Positions 55,985-64,000 of a stretch of DNA of 64,000 nt are shown one piece after another. The notes under the pieces were generated by a model. The model was not told the origin of the DNA. It saw only the letters and a program-made list of their open reading frames with translations, and did not search any database. Source of the DNA: Batrachochytrium dendrobatidis JAM81. Lineage: Eukaryota > Chytridiomycota > Chytridiomycetes > Rhizophydiales. A program made the position numbers and the translations under genes. The stretch spans positions 1,178,001 to 1,242,000 of the forward strand of contig NW_006281105.1 of the NCBI RefSeq assembly GCF_000203795.2, read 5' to 3'. How positions within the stretch are numbered: the stretch's first letter is position 1; every line of letters starts with the position of its first letter.

Positions 55985-57028
55985 ATGAATGCCATTAATC
56001 CTTCTCTGCTCACTATCGAACGACAGTTTTGGCAGAATGTGCCCATGCGATCGTTTCAATGGGGGGATTCCATGCATGCGCTGCAAGATCCAAATGTACA
56101 AGATCAGCTTCTGCTCCAACTGAATCTACTGTCAATGCCAACTAATCATATTACTTGCAAGACCAACTCGTCTCAACTACAGCTCCGAGTATCAAAGCAG
56201 TATATGACGAGGTTTTTAAAAGGCTTGACCAAGACACTTGAAGCAGCCAATATCAAGTTATCTGAGCAACTTTATGTGACCTTGGCAAACACTATTGGTG
56301 CGATCGATGAGCCAGAAACCATCTGCCATCGATACTACTTTCTTCCACAACCCTTTCTGGACAAGGAGAATCCCATCAACCTCTATCACTATCAGAAAAT
56401 TGCACTGGTTGAAGAGATTGCAGATATTTCTCAAGGAACGACTGGACTGCGAACTTGGCAGGCTGGATTACGAATGATCGAGTATATGGCATTGGATGAA
56501 CCGGATCTGGTAGTTGGACGCAGAGTTCTTGAGCTTGGATCAGGGATTGGACTACTTGGACTTGCCATAAGCCTTATGGGAGCCAAATCTGTATGCATGA
56601 CTGATGTAGCAGATTCTGTCCTTGATCGTCTGTCCGTCAACATTGCTCTCAACACACTGCCATCCGAGTCCAGTATTCAAACTATGAAACTCGATTGGGA
56701 ATGGACTGATGCACAAACATTGGATGCAATCAATCAGATCCATGCAGGGTTTGATGTCATTGTCGGTGCAGATATCGTATACTCTCCATTACTAATTGAT
56801 CCACTGGTCAATACAATTACTAATCTGCTCAAGGCATCAAATTTGCCTGCCATGGCCGAGTGTTGGATCTCATCTACTAAACGACATGAAGCTACTCAGC
56901 AATTGTTTCAGGATCGTTTGAATGCATCCGGACTAGTAGTTACTTCAATCCCACTAAAACCTGCACATTGGTTCCATTACGATGAAAATGCCAACTCTGT
57001 CCAGATCTTACATATCAAACTCGAATAA
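55985..57028 (+). CDS. EEF2KMT: eEF2 lysine methyltransferase (EFM3/EEF2KMT, FAM86 family)
   Basis: One exon of 347 residues. The FAM86-type N-terminal domain (about 1-150) precedes TTGLRTWQAGLRMIEYM, the family's G.RTW.A block, and the SAM-binding motif I VLELGSGIGLLGLAISLMG at about residue 181. Post-I acidic residues follow in MTDVADSVLDRLSVNIALN. GADIVYSPLL at about 261 is the DxxY-type motif of seven-beta-strand lysine methyltransferases. These enzymes trimethylate one lysine of translation elongation factor 2 near its diphthamide region. Length and domain order are normal. The start is the first ATG, 96 bases from the SerRS start. It converges with an orphan gene with a gap of only 35 bases. 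Confidence 0.9.
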   Translation: MNAINPSLLTIERQFWQNVPMRSFQWGDSMHALQDPNVQDQLLLQLNLLSMPTNHITCKTNSSQLQLRVSKQYMTRFLKGLTKTLEAANIKLSEQLYVTLANTIGAIDEPETICHRYYFLPQPFLDKENPINLYHYQKIALVEEIADISQGTTGLRTWQAGLRMIEYMALDEPDLVVGRRVLELGSGIGLLGLAISLMGAKSVCMTDVADSVLDRLSVNIALNTLPSESSIQTMKLDWEWTDAQTLDAINQIHAGFDVIVGADIVYSPLLIDPLVNTITNLLKASNLPAMAECWISSTKRHEATQQLFQDRLNASGLVVTSIPLKPAHWFHYDENANSVQILHIKLE

Positions 57029-57063
57029 ATGTTTTAATAGTCTACATTAATGATAGGCAAATG

Positions 57064-57618
57064 CTACAGTGTGATCTCCATGTGTCCAATGCAAACCAAC
57101 GCACCATGAACCACATCGTCTTGATTAGCAAGCGGTTCAAAGTATTTCTTGATGGATTGAAGAGCATCGTCGTCTACTTGCACTAACTGAGTAGTGAATT
57201 GAAGCTGCGGTTGTCCATGATTGTGGTCTGTGACCGATATATCGTTAAACACTGCTGGATCCAATGTGGTTGATAATCGCACTGCATCACCACCAGTGCA
57301 CATGACAGTAGAGATATCATGACTTGTGCTGGTTTGACTACTGGCAACTTTGACAGACCAGAAGTTGAGATCGGGGAGCGGACCATCTCTCCAACAGTCA
57401 TGCGGTTGTGGTGGATTCAAGCAAGGTGTTCCCAAGAGTCTGAAGCTAGACTCTTGATGAGTCTTGTCATCGATGCACATGAAATGGCCTTGCCACCACC
57501 TGAATGGTGAAATGTATTTGGAATGACTAGAATGACTGCATGAGTTGGCACTGGGATCAGTGTTTAATGTAGGAGCAAAACAGAGGACAGCAATGCCCTT
57601 CTTGGTTGTCGATTCCAT
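57064..57618 (-). CDS. Orphan Cys/Trp/His-rich protein
   Basis: One exon of 184 residues from ATG 57618 (MESTTKKGIAVLCF); upstream the frame is open but begins at non-ATG codons within a repeat copy. The middle, SPFRWWQGHFMCIDDKTHQE then FRLLGTPCLNPPQPHDCWRD, is unusually rich in Trp, Cys, His and Pro and looks like a compact conserved fold, possibly metal-binding. No TM segment or signal peptide. I recognise no family. A core of the dispersed repeat starts 11 bases upstream of its ATG, so the repeat could lie in its promoter or 5' untranslated region. Whether it is a real gene rests on the long open frame and composition. Confidence 0.55.
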   Translation of the reverse strand: MESTTKKGIAVLCFAPTLNTDPSANSCSHSSHSKYISPFRWWQGHFMCIDDKTHQESSFRLLGTPCLNPPQPHDCWRDGPLPDLNFWSVKVASSQTSTSHDISTVMCTGGDAVRLSTTLDPAVFNDISVTDHNHGQPQLQFTTQLVQVDDDALQSIKKYFEPLANQDDVVHGALVCIGHMEITL

Positions 57619-57628
57619 GTCCAATATC

Positions 57629-57650
57629 AGCGTATTCACGTAAAACACTA
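57629..57650 (+). mobile_element. Repeat-family core (copy E), truncated
   Basis: CAGCGTATTCACGTAAAACAC matches the family's terminal repeat. The inner family sequence does not follow, so this is a short remnant squeezed between the orphan gene start (57618) and the NUP54 stop (57683). Confidence 0.5.
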
Positions 57651-57682
57651 GCGTCAGTATGTGGTAAACATTTATTCATAAA

Positions 57683-59550
57683 CTATCGTGTATACGGTGT
57701 CTCGCTGTAAGCTTGGGCCATAACCTCCAAACTATTCTGATCGTTCTGAATAAGTTTAGTAAAGTGACTTAGTCCATTCTGCATCTCCGAAAGAGCCTAG
57801 ATCAATTGTCAAATAAATTAACATATCGAGGCGTATAGATTGACCAATTCACATCAATTTACCTCGAGCACTGGTGCAAGCGAGTCCTCGTCAACAATAG
57901 AAAACGTAGCATCATCACTCATACGCTTCGAGTCTTTTAACTGTTGCAGCTGAGCCCAAATCTCATTTAGTCTACCTCGGAAAATGGATGGCTTTTGAAG
58001 ATCACGCTCCATTGATTCAAACCGTGACCGTAGAGCTTCCTCATCAACACGAATAGAATATCCACGATTGCGTAAAATCTGGACTGTTTTTAAAAGCTAC
58101 CAAAATATTGTAAATGTCAGCAAATTCGCTTCCAACCACACCAAAACCAAACTCTAGGAATGTACCATGTAAGTCTTGTGAACCATCTGTCTTTGACGAC
58201 GTCTAAATTCATCCAGTTTGACCAAAGTATCAACAAAGTGTTTTGTCTTGAGAGCATCCACTCTGGTCGCAATCATCTAATGCACGGTGTCAGAAAGCAA
58301 CACTTGGATCAGTACACCTGGAAAATGCAATCAATTGCATACAAAACAAAAACTACCTCTAGCTTTTCTTTATGCACGGCTTGCTGCTGTTCTTGAACCT
58401 CCATTCTTTTTTTAAGATCTCCAAATCCAACAGCTAGTACAGGAACCATGCTGTTATTAAAAGTGACACATGTTTATCAGTAAATCATTAAAATTGCTTT
58501 ACACTATGCAGCCAAAATGATTAGGCATTCAAAACTCACCATGAAGGATCAGGATTGTTCATTTGTGCTTGTTGGTATGTGCCCATTTCTTGAGGAGGAG
58601 GTTGGTATAAATGGGCTTCGCTGGCGTGAACCATATTGTAAAAATAAAACTAAACACATGACAGATATTTCATGATCAATACCAGCCATTTACCAAGTCT
58701 GAAATCCACAAATAGATTCAATCTCAACCTTAAAATTGCATAGGGGACTCTGAGGATTCCAGTATGCCTCCATTCTCATGATCGCTTCAACAATTTGCTG
58801 TTGTTGTTGCTGCTGTTGAGTTTGCACTAGCTGTTTTTGCTGTTGACCTAAAAGGATTTATACAATCCAAAGTATTTGATAGGTTGCATGATTAGTGTTT
58901 TAATAAAGGTACTGAATCCGGATAAAACTGCACTACTTTGATCTTTAACTCATGTATATACAAACCGAATAATCCAGATGTAGTCGACTGTTGTCCAAAG
59001 AGACCAGATCCACCTCCGAATGCAGCAGGTTGTGGCTGGGCAAACATCCCACCACTGCCAGCAGCATTGCCAAGTACATTACTTGCACCAATAGTTGTTG
59101 TAGCCGGAGCTCCAAATAAGGATGTACCGGGAGCAGATGTTGCAGGTGCGGCAGTTCCGAATAAAGATGAGCCCATTGTAAATGCAGGTGCAGTGGTTCC
59201 AAATCCACCAAACGCATTGCCTGCAGTAGTAGTAGGTGCAGCACCAAACAATCCTGTTTTTGGTTGTGCTGGTTGAGCACCGAATAAACCTCCAGATTGT
59301 TGCTGTTGTCCAGTCGTTCCAAATCCTGTTGTCTGAGCAGTTCCTAAAACCAAATTTACATGAGTATGGTATGCACTCATTGAATATCAACGATAGCACG
59401 ACTGACTAGCTCAACCACATCAACTCATGCAGCCATGGTCGAGATGAACAAGTGGAAGTAATCAAGTTGCTCAAGTCTGTTTAAATCAATACCGATTCAT
59501 ATAAGCAATCAAGTATTACCAAATGCTGGAGCACTAGATTGCCCAAACAT
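57683..59550 (-). CDS. NUP54: FG nucleoporin NUP54/Nup57
   Basis: Eight exons on the minus strand: 59550-59520, 59343-58966, 58847-58729, 58649-58540, 58450-58357, 58276-58166, 58096-57863, 57796-57683 (396 residues). The N-terminal ~135 residues are FG repeats (GLFGAQPAQ, SLFGTAAP, GLFGQQSTT). A Gln-rich stretch follows, then EAYWNPQSPLCNFKFYFYNM, PDPSCMVPVLAVGFGDLKKR and VDALKTKHFVDTLVKLDEFR, typical of the NUP54 alpha/beta and coiled-coil region that assembles with Nup62 and Nup58. NILRNRGYSI-like VQILRNRGYSIRVDEEALRS is the conserved helix near residue 290. It forms part of the permeability barrier and central channel. It shares a 156-bp divergent promoter with SRP19. Confidence 0.93.
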
Positions 59551-59706
59551 GCTTTAATAGAACAAATCTAGCTTGTCTGTTGCTGTTGGTCAAGATTCGA
59601 GTTTCTTTGAATATTAATTAAATTGATGAACGTCTACGATCTTGTTGATGCTTGAAACTGCGATTCCAATTCACTCAACATTTCATCTGGTAGCTAAACC
59701 GTAGCA
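59551..59706. promoter_or_regulatory. Divergent promoter, NUP54 / SRP19
   Basis: 156 bases between start codons, AT-rich, without a clear TATA box. Confidence 0.45.
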
Positions 59707-60523
59707 ATGGCTGACGATGATATTGACAACATGGACTTTGACTTGCCTTCTGAACTATTGACCAATATTGGCAATCCTTCCTTTTCTTCAGGTAAATCAT
59801 CTTTTGCTGATATATTGCCGAGGCTTCGTGCTAAAACTAGCCACTACAATGGTATTGCCAACTAATTGAACTCAGGCATGCCTACACTTCAAGCCATGGG
59901 TCAAAGAGCTGATCCTCGAGTTCTAGAAGCATCAAAAAGGTGAGTACTATTATGACCTGTTATCAGAGTTGGTGATATCAACGCAGTAGCACAAACTCAC
60001 TCCTACTGATCTATCAACTTGAATCAGATGGACATGTATATATCCAGTCTACATTGATCAAGACAAAAGCTATGCCGAAGGCCGTCGTGTATCTAAATCT
60101 CAAGCTGTAAAAAATCCGGCGGCAATATACATGGCAGAGGCCGTACAGCGACTTGGTCTAACATCAGTAGTAGAGCCTAAATGCCGTCACCCACGAGATC
60201 CATTCACATTCGGTCGTATCAGAGTACAGATCCATACAACAGCTGGTAAACCCATCAGTCCAATCTACTTTAACAAAAGACAGCTTTTGATCAAGATTGC
60301 ATCCATGCTGCCGGCATGCAAAGAAGAACTAGATCAATCCGATTCAAAAATTGCTGGAATTGCTGCGCACTCGAGATCTGAACTGTCCAAAACGGTCGAA
60401 GAAGCTTCGCAGCCAAAAAGTGTTTCAAATGCAATCACAAGTGGATCTGAGACTCCTGCTATTGCTGCATCTTCCACTGTTTCTTCCACCTCATCAAAGA
60501 AAAAGGGCAAAAAGAAGCGTTAA
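59707..60523 (+). CDS. SRP19: Signal recognition particle subunit SRP19/Sec65
   Basis: Three exons: 59707-59791, 59876-59939, 60028-60523 (214 residues). The SRP19 core is WTCIYPVYIDQDKSYAEGRR then VKNPAAIYMAEAVQRLGL and FTFGRIRVQI, the usual block that clamps the SRP RNA tips. The N-terminal ~50 residues are an extension and the C-terminal ~60 are Ser-rich, ending in a Lys-rich tail (SSKKKGKKKR), as in yeast Sec65 and plant SRP19. SRP19 binds helices 6 and 8 of SRP RNA in the nucleolus/nucleus and is needed for SRP54 loading, so the particle can target secretory ribosomes to the ER. The first exon is acidic (MADDDIDNMDFDL). Confidence 0.93.
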
Positions 60524-60835
60524 AATTAGTGATTATTTAACAATAGCTTTTATAAATCATAATGAAATGCAAATGCCAAACTTTACATTGTTAGATTGTG
60601 GTGAGAGTCGAGTGATGTGATGGTTTGTATTAACATACAGGCCAACTATTCATGATAGTTCTTTGCCAAGAACCTGTTCAAGCCTCACATTCGCGCCAAA
60701 TTTTTAGTCTTTATTGACCGTGTTCTGGATATTTGAATCGTCTATATTGCCTATTGGTGGTTTAAACTCCTTGAATCAACTCTTGATACGCTTTCCTGAA
60801 ATATCAGAAAATATTTTTATTTGTCAAACTTGACT
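60524..60835. other. Intergenic spacer
   Basis: 312 bases between SRP19 and CCDC13, both on the plus strand. No repeat core, tRNA or strong hairpin seen. Confidence 0.4.
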
Positions 60836-63783
60836 ATGGCGCAGACATTTCCTCTGGTCTCCAACAAATCTGTAAAGATGAATAGCGAAGTGATACCTCG
60901 ACGAACCAAGCTATCCCAAAACCAAGGTGGTTTAAGTGTCCTTGCATCAGGGTTTGATGAAGACCCATTTGAAACTTCTGAATCAGATACAGATTTGGAC
61001 ACTGGTTTAGTGCAGTATCTGAGCCATCCGACAGAAAAAACATCTCAAGTGCTCAATAAGCCTATTCCTCCGTCTTTCCATTTCAAAAAACACAATTATT
61101 TTTCTGTATCTGATATGGGGCTTGATGTAAGTGATGCATAGCATGGAAACCAAATGCGTTTAAATACACTTTTTGTTGATGACTAATGAAAACTGGTCTT
61201 GATCTATATAGCTTGAGGATGAAATGGAAACATCTACTTTTGGCCAATCAGCGAATCTATCCAATACAGCAGTATCCATTCAGCAATCTCTTGCCTATCC
61301 AATTGGACACGTACCTCTTGCCCAGCACATCAAACCTAAAGCCCATGTGGCTCCCGCGGCTGATTCGGAAAGTATCCTCAAAGAAACTGATAATCAAAGC
61401 GTATCACAAAAAACACTTGCCAAATCGAATTCCAATCTGGATATTCAAAACAACACGGCAGTTCAACCTTTAGGTAATAACAATTCTATGCATCCCAATT
61501 GTTCTGGTGTAAATGCTGGACTATCAACAATCAATCTAAACCTATAGCTGTTTGTGTATAGATCACATGGAACAAATCATAAGCTTACAAAAAACAATCG
61601 AAAAATACAAAGCAGAAAGTAGAATTAAAGACAAAGAAATTGCATCGCTCAGAAAAGAAGTGGTTGGTGAGGCATCCTGCTGTAAATATGTGTAACCAAT
61701 TTTAAATGATTTATAATTATTAATGTCTTGGCGTTATGATCAAAACATTGTGGATATAGGAAGTCAGACTGGGTTTCCAGTTGGAGGAGCAGATAATACA
61801 GTTACAGATATGCTTTTAAAACCAAACATGACAAAGGATGCCAAAGTAATTGAATTGGCTAAAAAGGTAATGTTGCTCGAGTCGGATTACAATAAGAAAT
61901 ACGTACTAAAACAGCGATTTAGGCACGCCGATTGACTGTCGCATATGAACGAGAACGATCGATGAATGCAACCCTCCAAATTCAACTCAAGGTATGTCGG
62001 ATATTAAAAATATTGTCAAATCTAATATATGATGAAAATACTAACCTTGAAACAGCAACAAAGAGAAGCTGCTGTGTCTCGGCAGGAAATTGAATCTGAT
62101 GATTTAAAAAAACTACCTCGACAGTCGGAAATCAAAGTTTTGAAGGATAAAATTGCGCAGGTATGCTTTCAATATGCATAAAATTCAACACTGATTGACA
62201 AATCAGTAAAGTTAGTAATCTCAGTCTATACTATTGTACTTTTTAAGATAACAAGAAAATTGGAGGAGGAGCGTATTGCTGGGCAAAGCCTCAAATCAGA
62301 CATCAGACTCGCTCAAAAGGCATTGCTGCTAGAAATTGGTGACGATGCTCCTATTCAAAATGTAAATGGCTTTAAAGGTCTAAAAATATACGCTTTATTT
62401 TAACCTTGTTTTGTATACTGACAACTGATTGTTGGATACACATATCACTTGTACCACAGATTGTCAAGGGAGATGTAGGTGGATGGAAAGGTCGTGCCGA
62501 GCAGATTGCCTTGCTCAAGGATAAAGTCAAGGAATTATCGCGTAAACTTGCCAGAATGTCATCCAACAGCAGGATATCCAATGCCAACTTTACTGGAGAA
62601 GCTGATCATTACGATCTTAAAAATCGTGAATCCATTCAAAAGATTGAAAGCACACGCAAATCAGATTTGGATAAAGCCATTGCGGAGTTGGAACAATCAC
62701 GCAGCAATACCAGTAGTATAAAATCAAAGTGTGATGCATTGGTGGCTCGCAACAGGTCAGCAGCATATTATATTACATTTTATTGATTTAAAGAATTGGA
62801 TATTTACTAACCAGTATTTTACTGCAACACGTTTTGAAGAATTTTGGAAAGAGAGGTCAAAGATCTTCGAACCAAGATTGGTGTGTTATTGCGAAAAGGG
62901 GAAAACGATGATCGTCTTATTCAAGCTCTAAAACAAGACGCTTTCAAAACAAAGGTAGTGTATTTTGTTTTGACTTGATAACATGGTGGTGTAGCGCATA
63001 GTTGATGCTAATCTTATTTCGGACTAGTCTGACGCGGAGCGCGGTCAAGCTGCAATATTTGATAGGTTGCGTCTGCTTTGTGCCGATCAAGAAGGACAGA
63101 TTCAGCAGTTGCAGACACAGTTACAGGAAGCCAGCAACACATCCGACTGCGTGAAAAAGCATTTTGCAACGCAAACAACTCCAGAAAATATAATACCTGC
63201 ATCAGAGCAAACTTCTCAGATGAATGGATTGCAATCAATAATTCACTCGTTAAAGCTAGAGATTGAATCACTACGAACATTGAATAGTGAGTTGGAACAG
63301 CGACTAAATATTTTTCCAAGTCCTAGCGTGAATTGTGAAATAGAAAGAAAAGCACCGAGTAGTTGTTTAAAAGACGGCAAGACTAAAAAGAGAACAACGA
63401 CAGAAGAACATGCAATACCCAAAGTAAGTCATAACTTTTTTACATTTCAATCTACGGTTTTAATCCATGATGGGATTGACCCAAATCATTTGCAATGTTT
63501 TCTTGTAGCAACAGGATGCGATTCGAATGCAAAACAAGCTTGATCTGTTAGTGAACGAGAATGAGGCTTTGAAAAGTAAGACATCCTATAACTGATTCAT
63601 TTGGATGTTTTCAGATAAAACTTGATCTGACCAACTGCACTGATATACCCAGTGTCAATTCAATCAATCAATGATGCCAAGGCAAAAGATCTAGACATGT
63701 ATAAAGAACTGTTAGATACCACTAGGTCCATGTTTGACAGAGATATAAAATCACTAGTAGATCGTCTAGAGCGCCAATCGTGA
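60836..63783 (+). CDS. CCDC13: CCDC13 homologue (centriolar-satellite/ciliary coiled coil)
   Basis: Twelve exons: 60836-61126, 61212-61473 (or -61506), 61562-61666, 61760-61866, 61923-61991, 62056-62160, 62248-62361, 62460-62755, 62840-62954, 63028-63423, 63509-63575, 63653-63783; about 685 residues (animal CCDC13 is ~715). The N-terminal ~190 residues are disordered. Then coiled coils with the CCDC13-type blocks IELAKKARRLTVAYERERSM, KALLLEIGDDAP and GWKGRAEQIALLKDKVKELS, followed by EREVKDLRTKIGVLLRKG. In animals CCDC13 is a centriolar-satellite protein needed for cilium assembly. Here it fits the zoospore flagellum. Exon 2's donor has two phase-compatible choices. Several exons are under 110 bases. 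Confidence 0.82.
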
Positions 63784-64000
63784 CAATAGAAAATAAAAAA
63801 TATCAAGGTATAATTTATTGTACAAAATATTAAAAAGTACAGGATCATCAGCAACAGATCTAGTCAGAAACAAAAGTTAGCGAACCGAATAGAAAAATGC
63901 TGAGCAATCATATCAGCTATTTACAGCTATGTTCACGTAAGATGAAACACTAAATAAGAGTATCGGATGTATAATAACAGCCAATCCCATAACTGATGCC
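63784..64000. other. 3' flank of CCDC13 running out of the window
   Basis: Begins with the CCDC13 3' untranslated region and passes into repeat copy D. GAATAGAAAAATGCTGAGCA at about 63881-63900 resembles the inner right arm of the 44.1-kb element. Confidence 0.45.
63921..64000 (+). mobile_element. MITE-like family copy D, cut by the window edge
   Basis: TTACAGCTATGTTCACGTAA starts a copy that continues through ACACTAAATAAGAGTATC and ATAATAACAGCCAATCCCAT to the end of the window, following the left half of the 53.8-kb element closely. The right end lies beyond base 64000. Confidence 0.6.

Noticed and set aside
58938..59276. 112-codon plus-strand frame over NUP54 FG repeats
   Set aside because: Shadow of low-complexity Gly/Thr/Ala-rich coding sequence.
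1..64000. tRNA, rRNA and CRISPR arrays
   Set aside because: I looked for tRNA B-box-like GGTTCRA sequences, rRNA cores and regularly spaced direct repeats; nothing convincing was found by eye. A covariance-model search would be decisive.

Overview
The window is nuclear DNA of a flagellated (zoosporic) fungus, most likely a chytrid. Most genes carry short introns, which I placed by joining reading frames across GT..AG (twice GC..AG) boundaries. Fungal genes (an Rtc3-type SBDS protein, an Ssz1-like Hsp70, a Brc1/Rtt107-type multi-BRCT protein, AVT-like and SulP transporters) sit beside flagellar or centriolar genes that non-flagellated fungi generally lack (CEP162, CCDC13, MYCBP/FAP174). I cannot name the species from sequence alone. 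Many conventional long open frames here are single exons; every spliced model below is hand-built and untested by transcripts.

Layout. 1-6.4 kb: tail of an upstream gene, a 7TM receptor-like gene, and an FHIP (Hook-interacting) gene. 6.5-18.1 kb: RhoGEF, PAF1, a six-BRCT DNA-damage scaffold and eIF3h. 18.4-30 kb: meiotic MSH4, a PNPOx-like FMN protein, an F-box-like/ankyrin-like membrane protein and an orphan low-complexity protein. 30-37.6 kb: CEP162 with an apparent one-base frameshift, a stranded MCM3 fragment with an in-frame stop, and a small spliced RPB10 gene. 38-49.6 kb: SSZ1, SulP anion transporter, MYCBP, COA8, Rtc3-like, and an AAAP amino-acid transporter. 49.9-64 kb: a dead DDE transposase, NUP93, mitochondrial SerRS, the eEF2 lysine methyltransferase (EFM3/FAM86), an orphan, NUP54, SRP19 and CCDC13.

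How the genes fit together. There is no operon-like pathway, but themes recur: flagellum/centriole (CEP162, CCDC13, MYCBP), nuclear pore (NUP93, NUP54), translation and targeting (eIF3h, SSZ1, EFM3, mito-SerRS, SRP19), transcription (PAF1, RPB10) and genome maintenance (multi-BRCT, MSH4, MCM3 relic). Gene pairs are tightly packed, with several divergent promoters of only 96-194 bp.

The most novel signal is a dispersed repeat family. A core close to GCCGTATTCACGTARAAYGG occurs ten times in both orientations, mostly just downstream of genes. In two convergent 3' intergenic regions (44.1-44.3 kb and 53.8-54.1 kb) it forms the terminal inverted repeats of ~230 bp and ~345 bp elements with related interiors, as expected of a MITE family. 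No tRNA, rRNA or CRISPR array was seen.
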